Part shown: positions 1 through 8,387 of the stretch, piece after piece
How positions within the stretch are numbered: the stretch's first letter is position 1
Layout: each line of letters begins with the position of its first letter
From: Flammeovirgaceae bacterium UBA6059
Lineage (GTDB): Bacteria; Bacteroidota; Bacteroidia; Cytophagales; Cyclobacteriaceae
Length of the DNA: 64,000 nt
NCBI GenBank assembly: GCA_002435755.1
Contig: DIYH01000028.1
Coordinates: 248,001 to 312,000, forward strand
Direction: 5' to 3'
Notes under the pieces: model-generated
What the model saw: the letters and a program-made list of their open reading frames with translations, nothing else
What the model was told of the DNA's origin: nothing
Database searches by the model: none
Made by a program: the position numbers and the translations under genes

Positions 1-893
1 TATTCTTTTGCCAAATCATTGACGGGTACGTCACCGAATGAGCGAAACGACAACTTCACCTGATCTTCTCTCTCGATGATAATAGCCGCCATGGCGATTC
101 CTTTGATCGATAGCGCATAATTCACCAAGCCTTCAGTATCACCTGTCTGATAATTGAACTTATTGAGATCTTCCTTGCTCAAAGTAAAGAAGGCAACATT
201 AACATCCTTGATGACCGTTAGTCGCTCAGCCAGCGCAAATCCAGTCAACTTGAGCCTGTTGAGATTATTGTTATCATAGATCAACTTGCTCACCATACTC
301 ACATTTGCACCCCTATCTATAAGGCCCGCGACAATGCGATGCACGCGACTGGAGGTGGACGAATGCTTGAATGAGCCTGTATCTGTCATGATCCCAGCAT
401 ACAGACATTCGGCAATATCAGGAGTGATTTGATCCAGGTCCTTCAGCATGCGTATAAGCTCGTAAACCAATTCGGCTGTAGCAGCGGCTTTGGTATCCCA
501 CAATGTAAAATCTGCAAAATCTTCAGGATCTAAGTGATGATCTATCAGCACCTTTAGGGCTGTAGCCTTTTGTACAAGAACACCCAGGTCTTGTATCCTG
601 TTGAGGCTTGAAAAATCCAAGCAGAAAATCATGTCAGCATTAGCAACAAGTTCGGCCGACTCAGCCTCGCCTCCTTCATTGAAGATAAGTACATCTTCAT
701 GCCCCTGCATCCAGTTGAGGAAAGCAGGGTAATTGGTCGGGCTGATCACAGTCACCTGATGTCCTTTGGCAATGAGATAACTGGCTAGCGCCAATGATGA
801 ACCAAGGGCATCTGCGTCAGGTTTGATGTGGGTAGTGATAACTATCTGCTGTGGTCGACTGATAGCTTCTCGAAAGGCCTCTATGTTTTGCAT
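1..893 (-). CDS. nrnA: DHH-family oligoribonuclease / PAP phosphatase, NrnA type (C-terminal part missing)
   Basis: The reading frame opens at ATG 893 on the minus strand and runs off the left edge, so about 297 codons are visible. The N-terminal DHH domain shows the metal-binding motifs: DADALGSS near residue 26, CLDFS near 91, and LIDHHLDPEDF near 115. A mid-region TDTGSFKHSS motif follows. The start of the DHHA1 substrate-binding domain is visible near the edge. NrnA-type proteins degrade 2- to 5-nt RNAs and dephosphorylate 3'-phosphoadenosine 5'-phosphate in the cytoplasm. Family members are about 310-345 aa, so only a short tail is lost. It is divergent from ndk across 234 bp. A RecJ-like assignment is less likely because the start is compact and there is no long N-terminal extension. 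Confidence 0.88.
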   Translation of the reverse strand, partial: MQNIEAFREAISRPQQIVITTHIKPDADALGSSLALASYLIAKGHQVTVISPTNYPAFLNWMQGHEDVLIFNEGGEAESAELVANADMIFCLDFSSLNRIQDLGVLVQKATALKVLIDHHLDPEDFADFTLWDTKAAATAELVYELIRMLKDLDQITPDIAECLYAGIMTDTGSFKHSSTSSRVHRIVAGLIDRGANVSMVSKLIYDNNNLNRLKLTGFALAERLTVIKDVNVAFFTLSKEDLNKFNYQTGDTEGLVNYALSIKGIAMAAIIIEREDQVKLSFRSFGDVPVNDLAKE

Positions 894-1080
894 TCAACCA
901 CTATTAGCGGAAATGGAAGTGCAAAAGTGTGTATAATCTGTCTCAAAACCAAGGTAGGCAATTGACATGAATCACCCCTTTAGGATAGGACAAAGAACTA
1001 CAGCAATCAGTATCAAATGATAAGCGTGTGTTAGCCAGACGGATATTCAGCCTCAGGTTTTACTTGTGACAGCATTGACT

Positions 1081-1088
1081 TAACTTTG
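1081..1088 (+). promoter_or_regulatory. Putative -7 box (TAACTTTG) for ndk
   Basis: TAACTTTG matches the Bacteroidota housekeeping -7 consensus TAnnTTTG. It lies 39 bp upstream of the ndk ATG, which would give a leader of roughly 30 nt. A TTG lies at 1064-1066, but its 14-bp spacing is shorter than usual, so the -33 part is uncertain. Confidence 0.5.
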
Positions 1089-1127
1089 CGCCTCATTAGA
1101 CATATCCATAAATAGAAAACATAAAAA

Positions 1128-1547
1128 ATGGCAGGCAATATCACTTTTACCATGATCAAACCTGACGCTGTAGGCGCGGGTAATGTAGGTGCTATCACTA
1201 AGATGATCCAGGAGGCAGGATTCACCATCAAAGCAATGAAATTGACTAAAATGAGTGGTGAAAGAGCCGGACAGTTTTATGCTGTGCATAAGGAGCGTCC
1301 ATTTTATGCAGACCTTTGCAAGTACATGTCATCAGGTGCTATCGTACCCATGATCCTTGAAAAGGACAATGCTGTAGAAGATTTCCGTAAGTTGATTGGT
1401 GCTACAGACCCTACTAAAGCTGAAGCTGGTACCATCAGAAACCTCTTCGCCAAGTCAATCGAGGCAAATGCCATTCACGGTAGTGACTCTGACGAGAATG
1501 CGCTCATCGAAGGAAGCTTCTTCTTCTCACAAACTGAGCAGTTCTAA
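1128..1547 (+). CDS. ndk: Nucleoside diphosphate kinase
   Basis: This 139-aa protein has the full length expected of NDK. It catalyses gamma-phosphate transfer from ATP to other (d)NDPs in the cytoplasm through a phospho-histidine. The N-terminal TFTMIKPDAV motif and the active-site segment NAIHGSDSDENA are intact, with the catalytic His at residue 117. The ATG follows an A-rich stretch rather than a Shine-Dalgarno sequence, as is usual in this phylum. It is monocistronic by layout: it is divergent from nrnA, and the next gene downstream is convergent. A weak hairpin followed by a T-run comes just after its stop. Confidence 0.98.
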   Translation: MAGNITFTMIKPDAVGAGNVGAITKMIQEAGFTIKAMKLTKMSGERAGQFYAVHKERPFYADLCKYMSSGAIVPMILEKDNAVEDFRKLIGATDPTKAEAGTIRNLFAKSIEANAIHGSDSDENALIEGSFFFSQTEQF

Positions 1548-1574
1548 AGCTCAATAGAAAGAATAGTAAGTCTT

Positions 1575-1620
1575 AAGCCTCACTTTGATGCTGTATAGTG
1601 GCAATGGGTGAGGTTTTTTT
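1575..1620 (+). terminator. Possible rho-independent terminator of ndk
   Basis: CCTCAC (1578-1583) pairs with GTGAGG (1608-1613), with extra A-T pairs outside, a long 24-nt loop and then a T-run from 1614. The long loop makes it weaker than the other terminators in the window. The T-run overlaps the stop of the convergent gene. Confidence 0.45.
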
Positions 1621-2677
1621 ATGATGGCTGCTTCTTCTTGAAAAAGACCCTTCTTACCCAGCGTGGTAAAAACAACGCACCCAGGATCAAGTAAGGATAA
1701 TAAGACATCAACCGCCATAGGATATTGGTAATGAATGTGTAATCTCCTAAAAACTGGTTGAAGAACTGGATGAAAAAAAATTCTGCGGTACCACTACTGC
1801 CAGGAGTTGGAGATATGAGCATAACAATCCACATGACCACTTGTCGAGAAAAGATCAGCAGGTGATTCTGAAAGCTCAATTCTGTGAACGACGTGATCAA
1901 ACTATTGAGCATGATATAGCGTGCGCACCATATAAAGATGGTAGCACCAATGATCTTACCCCAGTAGCTCGTTGCTTTGCCTTTGAGTTGGGCAGACGCC
2001 AGGATCATTTCATCACCCTGTATATTAGCATCGTGCCGCCACCTTCTCAGCCATTTGATTGTAGTGATCTTCAGTAAGATCCACTTAAAAGCCCTGGGGC
2101 GAAACAATAGTGCAAAGGCCATCACTGATGTATATACAACGATCAATGTATAGCTCACCCAAAACAAAAGCTTCAGGCTTCCGCCTATCTGTAACTCAAA
2201 AGCCTGCGTCTCCGGGAAGATCGTACCTTGCGAGAAGAACATGACGATGGGTGCACCGATTACAAAAAACATGTTGTCCAGCACAGCAGTCAACATGACG
2301 TATGCGAGGGATCTTCCAAATTTGATTCCCTCTTTGAGTAGTATAAACACTGCCACCGCTGTACCTCCAACAACCGAAGGCGTAACAGCAGATGCAAACT
2401 CCCAGAGAATGATAACATAAATGCTACTGGTCCAGTCAAGGTCCTTGTTGGTCAGTGTCCTGATCCTGTAGATATAGCCTAAGTCTCGTGCCAAAAGCAC
2501 CGCCACAGCGACTAAGATCGATCCTATTTTGGCATCAATGATTAGTGCCAGCGTGTCTCTGTTGACGTCCGGATCACTATAAAAGAGATAGAATACGATG
2601 CTCAAGCCTATTAGGATAGGTATCCAGACTTTGTTAGGGTTGAGCGTTTTGAAGATCTTCTTGGAATTGATATCCAT
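1619..2677 (-). CDS. Flippase-like integral membrane protein (UPF0104 / lysylphosphatidylglycerol synthase TM family)
   Basis: This is a 352-aa polytopic membrane protein with about eight hydrophobic segments. It has the family's WEFASAVTPSVVGGTAVA region near residue 90 and SPTPGSSGTAEFF near 290, which is the conserved PxPGGxG-like loop. Family members are membrane proteins linked to lipid or glycolipid handling; the substrate here is unknown. I chose the ATG at 2677 because it overlaps the scpA stop as TAATG, the normal arrangement for translational coupling. A start at 2713 would run 37 bp into scpA. A second, diverged member of the same family lies at 58637-59638. Confidence 0.8.
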   Translation of the reverse strand: MDINSKKIFKTLNPNKVWIPILIGLSIVFYLFYSDPDVNRDTLALIIDAKIGSILVAVAVLLARDLGYIYRIRTLTNKDLDWTSSIYVIILWEFASAVTPSVVGGTAVAVFILLKEGIKFGRSLAYVMLTAVLDNMFFVIGAPIVMFFSQGTIFPETQAFELQIGGSLKLLFWVSYTLIVVYTSVMAFALLFRPRAFKWILLKITTIKWLRRWRHDANIQGDEMILASAQLKGKATSYWGKIIGATIFIWCARYIMLNSLITSFTELSFQNHLLIFSRQVVMWIVMLISPTPGSSGTAEFFFIQFFNQFLGDYTFITNILWRLMSYYPYLILGALFLPRWVRRVFFKKKQPS

Positions 2678-3444
2678 TAGCCAGCCAATTCTTCTTCCCT
2701 CTTTTCGATCCAAAAATTATTGAAGCCTTCTCCAAGGTGTAGCACGATCATCTGCATTTGCAGCAATTCCAGAATGGCTAAAAAGTTGTAAATCACTGCA
2801 ATGCGATCTGGTTTTTTGGAGATAATGTCATCGAATGACAATCGATCCGAATCTATCAAAGCAGTCATAATGAATTCACGCTGACCAGAGATTGTATAAG
2901 GGTATTGGACTACCTGATGCGTAGGCCTGTTCTTCTCATACTCATAGCGTTGGAGCACCTTTTGGTAGACCTTTAGAAGTTTGTACAGGTCTATATTTTG
3001 AAGTTCAGCTTCGACATTGTTTAGCTCTGCCAGTTTTCTTATCTCCTTGTTCAGGTTGCCACGTCGCTCCCTATCCATCCGATCAGTTTCCAGATCAGCC
3101 AAATCTGAAACAACCGATTTATATTTTTTGTATTCGAGCAGGTGCCGTACCAGTTCTTCTCTTGGATCAATTTCATTCCCCTCTTCATCCATTACAGGTC
3201 TTGGGAGCAACATCTTGGCTTTTATTCTCATGAGGGTAGCTGCAATGAGAATAAACTCGGAAGCTACTTCCATATTAAGTCGTTCGAGGTGATGCAGATA
3301 TTCTAAAAAGTCATTGGTAATAGTCGCTATCGGAATATCATGAATATCCAGTTCGTCCCGTTCAATGAAGAAAAGGAGTAGGTCAAATGGACCCTCAAAT
3401 AGCGGAAGCTTTATCTCGAATTTGGATTGATCTTGCAAGGGCAA
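2677..3444 (-). CDS. scpA: Segregation and condensation protein A (condensin kleisin subunit)
   Basis: This 255-aa protein has the ScpA signature at its N terminus (LPLFEGPFDLLLFFIERDELD, described here by its key residues F-E-G-P-F-D-L-L-L at about 15-23). It continues with the typical IPIATITNDFLEYL helix, and the winged-helix C terminus begins around residue 190. ScpA is the kleisin that bridges SMC heads and binds ScpB during chromosome compaction and segregation. Neither smc nor scpB is in the window. The stop overlaps the start of the flippase-like gene by one base, so the two are probably cotranscribed. It is divergent from dxs across 173 bp. Confidence 0.95.
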   Translation of the reverse strand: MPLQDQSKFEIKLPLFEGPFDLLLFFIERDELDIHDIPIATITNDFLEYLHHLERLNMEVASEFILIAATLMRIKAKMLLPRPVMDEEGNEIDPREELVRHLLEYKKYKSVVSDLADLETDRMDRERRGNLNKEIRKLAELNNVEAELQNIDLYKLLKVYQKVLQRYEYEKNRPTHQVVQYPYTISGQREFIMTALIDSDRLSFDDIISKKPDRIAVIYNFLAILELLQMQMIVLHLGEGFNNFWIEKREEELAG

Positions 3445-3515
3445 TTCGCAGGTAACCAGAGGCCTTAAAGATATTGGTATTGTGTTAATTGCTGCTGACG
3501 AGTATTAAAAATTTA

Positions 3516-3523
3516 TACTTTTG
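3516..3523 (+). promoter_or_regulatory. Putative -7 box (TACTTTTG) for dxs
   Basis: TACTTTTG fits TAnnTTTG. It lies 94 bp upstream of the dxs ATG, implying a leader of about 85 nt. No well-spaced -33 TTG is evident; the nearest, at 3489-3491, is 24 bp away. Confidence 0.5.
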
Positions 3524-3617
3524 CAATCTATTTTTCGAAGATCAGAGACGGATAAGGGTAGGCAAACATTTTATTGAAAGACTTGTTAACTGATCTGTAC
3601 TTTTTATAATACCCAAC

Positions 3618-5537
3618 ATGCTGATACAACCCGGAGAACTGCTTGGCAAAATTAATTCACCCAAGGACCTAAAGAGTCTCGATCAATCACAGCTTGTACA
3701 GCTCACCCAAGAACTGCGAGATTACATCATAGATACTGTATCTGTATATGGGGGGCATTTTGGTGCTAGCCTTGGAGTTGTAGAGATGACAGTGGCACTG
3801 CACTATGTCTTCAATACACCAGAAGATCAGCTGGTTTGGGACGTGGGGCACCAGGCATATGGGCATAAAATACTTACAGGCCGTAGAGATAATTTCCATA
3901 CTAACAGGGTCTATAAAGGTTTATCCGGCTTCCCAAAGCGCAAAGAAAGTGAGTATGACACTTTTGGGGTCGGCCACTCCTCCACGTCTATTTCTGCGGC
4001 TTTAGGGATGGCCATGGCCTCCCAATACAATGATGACAAAGAAAAACAGCATATAGCAGTCATTGGGGATGGCGCAATGACAGGTGGACTCGCTTTTGAA
4101 GCAATGAACCATGCAGGAGTGTCTAACAGCAACCTGCTGATCATCCTCAATGATAACTGCATGTCAATAGACCCGAATGTAGGAGCATTGAAGGACTATC
4201 TTACGGACATTACTACTTCGCATACCTACAACAAAGTCAGGGATGAAGTCTGGAACGTTCTGGGTAAGATCAGCAAGTTCGGACCCAATGCCCAGGAGAT
4301 TGCTGCCAAGGTGGAGACCAGCATCAAGTCTTTTTTATTAAAGCAATCTAATCTCTTCGAATCACTCAACTTACGCTACTTTGGTCCCATCGACGGTCAC
4401 GATGTAGATCATATGGTCCACGTCTTGAAAGACCTGAAAGACATTCCTGGTCCCAAAATATTACACTGTGTCACAGTCAAAGGAAAAGGCTATGAGCTGG
4501 CAGAAAAGGATCAAACTAAGTGGCATGCTCCGGGCAAGTTTGACAAGGTCACTGGTGTGATCAGAAAGAAAATCCCTGAGAAACCAGAAGCACCAAAATA
4601 TCAGGAGGTTTTTGGGCATACAATGGTTGAGTTGGCAGAGCAGAATGAAAAGATCATGGGTATCACTCCGGCCATGCCGTCAGGCTCATCGATGAACATC
4701 ATGATGAAGGCCATGCCAGAGCGCGCTTTCGATGTAGGTATCGCCGAGCAACACGCTGTTACCTTCTCTGCGGGACTGGCCACACAGGGTTTGGTACCTT
4801 TCTGCAACATCTACAGCACATTTATGCAGCGTGCCTATGATCAGGTCATCCATGATGTCTGTATCCAGAACCTCCATGTAGTGTTCTGTCTGGATCGAGC
4901 AGGTTTTGCAGGGGCGGATGGACCTACGCACCATGGTGCTTACGACTTGGCTTACATGCGTTGCATTCCCAACATGGTGGTCGCTGCTCCTATGAACGAA
5001 TCAGAATTGCGCAATATGATGTACACAGCGCAGCTTCCCAGGGAGGGCGCCTTTACAATTCGATACCCGAGAGGCAAGGGTGTGATGCCAGAGTGGCGAA
5101 CACCTCTGGAAGAAATAGAACTGGGTAAAGGTCGAAAGCTGCGTGATGGAGCTGATATGGCGATTCTTACCATTGGTCATATTGGTAACTACGCTGTAGA
5201 GGCTTGTGAAATACTTGCTGAAGAGGGTATGGATGTTGCTCACTATGATATGCGCTTTGTCAAGCCACTGGATGAAGAAATGCTTCACGAGATATTTGAG
5301 CAACATCGCCATGTGGTCACTGTGGAAGATGGCTGTTTGATGGGCGGATTTGGTAGTGCTGTAGTAGAGTTCATGGGTGACCATGGATACGCAGCTAGAG
5401 TTAAGCGACTCGGTATACCCGACGACATTATCGAACATGGAGAACAGGCGGAGTTACATAAGGAGTGTGGCTTTGATACTCAGGGTATCGTTCAGGCTAG
5501 CAGGGCGATGCTCGTATCAATGCCTAAGGTATTTTGA
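3618..5537 (+). CDS. dxs: 1-deoxy-D-xylulose-5-phosphate synthase
   Basis: This 639-aa protein is full length. It condenses pyruvate with glyceraldehyde-3-phosphate using thiamine diphosphate, the first step of the MEP (non-mevalonate) isoprenoid pathway. Visible features are GGHFG with His47, the diphosphate/Mg motif GDGAMTGG at 150-157 followed by NDN at 178-180, the cofactor-activating glutamate E377 in VGIAEQHAVTF, and the DRAGFAGADGPTHHG pyrimidine-domain motif. The stop codon overlaps the start of the next gene (TTGA), so dxs and one or both downstream hydrolases form an operon. It would feed carotenoids and quinones, and probably the prenylglyceryl enzyme encoded at 54418. Confidence 0.98.
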   Translation: MLIQPGELLGKINSPKDLKSLDQSQLVQLTQELRDYIIDTVSVYGGHFGASLGVVEMTVALHYVFNTPEDQLVWDVGHQAYGHKILTGRRDNFHTNRVYKGLSGFPKRKESEYDTFGVGHSSTSISAALGMAMASQYNDDKEKQHIAVIGDGAMTGGLAFEAMNHAGVSNSNLLIILNDNCMSIDPNVGALKDYLTDITTSHTYNKVRDEVWNVLGKISKFGPNAQEIAAKVETSIKSFLLKQSNLFESLNLRYFGPIDGHDVDHMVHVLKDLKDIPGPKILHCVTVKGKGYELAEKDQTKWHAPGKFDKVTGVIRKKIPEKPEAPKYQEVFGHTMVELAEQNEKIMGITPAMPSGSSMNIMMKAMPERAFDVGIAEQHAVTFSAGLATQGLVPFCNIYSTFMQRAYDQVIHDVCIQNLHVVFCLDRAGFAGADGPTHHGAYDLAYMRCIPNMVVAAPMNESELRNMMYTAQLPREGAFTIRYPRGKGVMPEWRTPLEEIELGKGRKLRDGADMAILTIGHIGNYAVEACEILAEEGMDVAHYDMRFVKPLDEEMLHEIFEQHRHVVTVEDGCLMGGFGSAVVEFMGDHGYAARVKRLGIPDDIIEHGEQAELHKECGFDTQGIVQASRAMLVSMPKVF

Positions 5538-6310
5538 TCTACTCGACCACTACTGGTCACGGTACCCCACTAGTTTTACTTCACGGATTCTGCGAGACCC
5601 ATCACATATGGGATAATCTCGGTTCGTCGATATCATCGTTCTATCGAGTCATTACCCTGGACCTTCCAGGTTTTGGAGATAGTGACCCCCTACCGGAAAA
5701 TGTAAAGTCAATCCAGCAAGTTGCTGATATTGTAGTCGAAGAGCTGGAAAGGCTTGGTGTCAAGCACGCTCTCTTTGTTGGCCACTCTCTGGGTGGATAT
5801 GTAGCAATTGACATAGCATCAAGGAATCAATCAATGGTCAAAGGTTTGGTGCTCATCAACTCTAACATATTTGCTGATAGCCCTGAGAAAAAGCTGACTA
5901 GAGACAAGATCATCAGATTCATCAAAAAACACTCTGCTCAGAGGTTCATTATCCAGTTCATTGAGGACCTCTTCTATGATAAGAAAGCAAGCTTAGCAAC
6001 ATACAATAATGTCAAGCAGATGGCCATGGCCTGTACTGAAGCCAGCTTGGTCCACTACACTCAGATTATGCGAGACCGACCTGACAACTCCGAATGGATA
6101 ACACAAGGCCGATTACCTACTTTGGTCATTGCCGGTAGGCATGATACAATAGTGCCATTGACCGTATCACAAGAGATGATAGGGATGATTCCGATAGGGT
6201 ATGGAAAAGTGCTAGATAACTGCGGACATATGGCGATGTGCGAAAAGCCAAATGAATGTCATAACAGCATCGTAAAGTTTGTTTCTGAATACCTTGAGGT
6301 GAACATATAG
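5534..6310 (+). CDS. Alpha/beta hydrolase, translationally coupled to dxs
   Basis: This is a 258-aa alpha/beta-hydrolase-fold protein. The oxyanion motif is LLHGFCETH near residue 15. The nucleophile elbow is GHSLGG with Ser85, and the rest of the triad is probably Asp204 (GRHDTIVP) and His232 (CGHMAM). The start is a TTG that overlaps the dxs TGA by the sequence TTGA. There is no in-frame ATG near the expected N terminus, so a rare start codon is the best explanation. No signal peptide is seen, so it should be cytoplasmic. The substrate is unknown; MenH-like or ester-hydrolase roles are possible but not shown. Confidence 0.85.
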   Translation: MIYSTTTGHGTPLVLLHGFCETHHIWDNLGSSISSFYRVITLDLPGFGDSDPLPENVKSIQQVADIVVEELERLGVKHALFVGHSLGGYVAIDIASRNQSMVKGLVLINSNIFADSPEKKLTRDKIIRFIKKHSAQRFIIQFIEDLFYDKKASLATYNNVKQMAMACTEASLVHYTQIMRDRPDNSEWITQGRLPTLVIAGRHDTIVPLTVSQEMIGMIPIGYGKVLDNCGHMAMCEKPNECHNSIVKFVSEYLEVNI

Positions 6311-6332
6311 CAATGTTTGAAGTTGATAACTA

Positions 6333-7115
6333 ATGATTTACCATAAGACATACGAGCACAGCCCAGAAGCAGATTGGGTCGTTTTTATCCATGGTGCAGG
6401 TGGTAGTTCGTCGATTTGGTACCGACAGATCAGAACTTTTCAAAAAGACTTTAACCTCCTGTTCGTCGACTTGAGGGGTCATGGCAAGAGTGCCCAGATC
6501 ATTCACGATTACATCTACAAGAGGTACACCTTTCAAGACATTAGCGAAGACGTTATTGAAGTGATGGATCACCTCGAGATCCCAAAAGCTCACTTCGTGG
6601 GTATTTCCCTCGGGACTATCCTGATCAGGACCTTAGCAGAAAAGCATCCTGATCGCGTACACTCTATGGTCTTAGGTGGCGCCATCACCAGGCTCAACCT
6701 GCGTTCGCAAGTACTGATCGGGTTAGGCAATGCGACTAAGAAACTCGTCCCCTTCATGTGGCTTTACAAGCTGCTTGCCTTTATTGTGATGCCTAAGAAA
6801 CGTCATCGCAAGTCCCGACTCTTATTCATTAAGGATGCACGAGTTATTTACAAAAAGGAGATCCAGCGATGGTATAATCTGCTCAATGACTTGAACCCTC
6901 TCTTGCGCTATTTCGACGAAAAGAAGCTCCCAATACCGACGCTTTATCTCATGGGGGATGAAGATTACATGTTTCTGGGCCCTGTGCAGAAAATAGTAAG
7001 AGAACATAAAGCCGCAATCTTATCAGTGATCGAAAATTCCGGACATGTATGCAATGTTGATCAACCAGAAATATTCAATCGACTCAGCATCAGATTCATC
7101 CAAAATCAACGCTAG
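6333..7115 (+). CDS. Alpha/beta hydrolase
   Basis: This is a 260-aa alpha/beta-hydrolase-fold protein, clearly diverged from the preceding hydrolase. It has FIHGAGGSSSIWY near residue 18, the nucleophile motif GISLGT with Ser92, an acidic GDED stretch at 208-211, and His238 in NSGHVCN. It lies 22 bp after its neighbour on the same strand and probably belongs to the dxs operon. A basic, hydrophobic cap region at about 140-165 may bind lipid or membrane. The substrate is not recognisable. Confidence 0.83.
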   Translation: MIYHKTYEHSPEADWVVFIHGAGGSSSIWYRQIRTFQKDFNLLFVDLRGHGKSAQIIHDYIYKRYTFQDISEDVIEVMDHLEIPKAHFVGISLGTILIRTLAEKHPDRVHSMVLGGAITRLNLRSQVLIGLGNATKKLVPFMWLYKLLAFIVMPKKRHRKSRLLFIKDARVIYKKEIQRWYNLLNDLNPLLRYFDEKKLPIPTLYLMGDEDYMFLGPVQKIVREHKAAILSVIENSGHVCNVDQPEIFNRLSIRFIQNQR

Positions 7116-7310
7116 TATTACTTGATCGGCACTATTGGCGCGTGTCTGGATAAAGCCGCTTGTGAATGGCGAAAAACTTCATTTTTGGCAGTTGAATGCT
7201 GTTTTCCACTCAAACAAAAGCTGTTTTGGTCACGTTCTGATCTTCAGATATTGCAACACATTCATTCGAGATAATCATTTTTTATAGGTAGCCAGTCTAC
7301 CAAAGCAATC

Positions 7311-8381
7311 ATGGGAACACAACGCATCATTCTGATCATTGTAGTGATCATTTCCGCCGTGATATTCGCGGCTTACAAAATGGGCGCATTTAAGGGAGAA
7401 GAAACATCAGGAGCACCATCCAGATCGTTAAGAGGTAGCCGCATCACACCTGTGAGCGGGCTCATTGCAAAACCCCAGACGCTTGAGAGTAAGATCACCA
7501 TTACAGGATCTGTGATAGCCAATGAGTCAGTAGAGATCACATCTGAAATCTCTGGTATGATCGAAAAAATCTACTTCGGGGAAGGCACCTCTGTCAAAAA
7601 AGGAGACTTGCTGCTCAAACTCAACAGTGATGAACTAGAAGCACAATTCGAAAAGCTTAAATACAGCAAGAAACTCCGAGAAGATAGTGAATACCGTCAG
7701 CGCAAGCTCCTTGAAAAAGAAGCCATAAGCCAGGAAGAATATGATATCGCACTTACTGAACTAAATACTTCGATTGCTGACATCAAACTGGTAGAGGCTC
7801 AACTAGCTAAGACTCAGATTCGTGCCCCCTTCGATGGTGTAATAGGTCTTCGATATGTCAGTGAGGGTAGCTTTATCAACAACAATACCCGTATTGCCTT
7901 TTTGGCTAACATCAACCCTGTAAAGCTCGAGTTTTCTGTTCCTGGTAAGTATAGCAACAAGATCAAAAATGGAGACAAGATCTTGTTCAATACAGACGCT
8001 ACCAAGATGGATTATGAAGGAGAAGTCTATGCTATAGACCCTCAAATCGATCAAAACACGAGAACACTGAAAATTCGGGCTATAAGTCAAAACACGGATG
8101 GTTCATTGATACCAGGTCAATTCGCCAAAATAGAATTGATACTCCAGGAAGCGGATGATGCTATTATGCTACCTACAGAGTCTGTCATCCCTCAACTTTC
8201 TGGCCATAAGATCTACACCTACAACAGCGGCAAAGCAAAGGAGCTCAATGTTGAAATCGGTATTCGAACTGCTACTGAAGTAGAAATCGTCAGTGGGTTG
8301 AACATTCAGGATACTGTACTGGTATCGGGTCTACTTCAGATCAAAGATGGCTCTGGAGTAGAAATCACCACACTCAACTAA
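7311..8381 (+). CDS. RND efflux periplasmic adaptor (membrane fusion protein)
   Basis: This 356-aa protein begins with an N-terminal membrane anchor (about residues 5-20). It then has the barrel-sandwich/lipoyl half-motif (ITGSVIANESVEITSEISG), a short coiled-coil hairpin at about 100-165, a second half-motif TQIRAPFDGVIG, and beta-barrel and membrane-proximal domains. Such adaptors bridge an inner-membrane RND pump and a TolC-like channel. The pump starts 6 bp downstream and the outer-membrane factor follows, so all three parts of one tripartite exporter are present. No regulator gene is adjacent, and the drug or metabolite specificity cannot be read from the sequence. Confidence 0.94.
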   Translation: MGTQRIILIIVVIISAVIFAAYKMGAFKGEETSGAPSRSLRGSRITPVSGLIAKPQTLESKITITGSVIANESVEITSEISGMIEKIYFGEGTSVKKGDLLLKLNSDELEAQFEKLKYSKKLREDSEYRQRKLLEKEAISQEEYDIALTELNTSIADIKLVEAQLAKTQIRAPFDGVIGLRYVSEGSFINNNTRIAFLANINPVKLEFSVPGKYSNKIKNGDKILFNTDATKMDYEGEVYAIDPQIDQNTRTLKIRAISQNTDGSLIPGQFAKIELILQEADDAIMLPTESVIPQLSGHKIYTYNSGKAKELNVEIGIRTATEVEIVSGLNIQDTVLVSGLLQIKDGSGVEITTLN

Positions 8382-8387
8382 AACGAC

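Noticed and set aside
2677..2713. A longer start for the flippase-like gene at 2713
   Set aside because: It would overlap scpA by 37 bp. The ATG at 2677 forms a TAATG coupling with the scpA stop and gives a normal N terminus.
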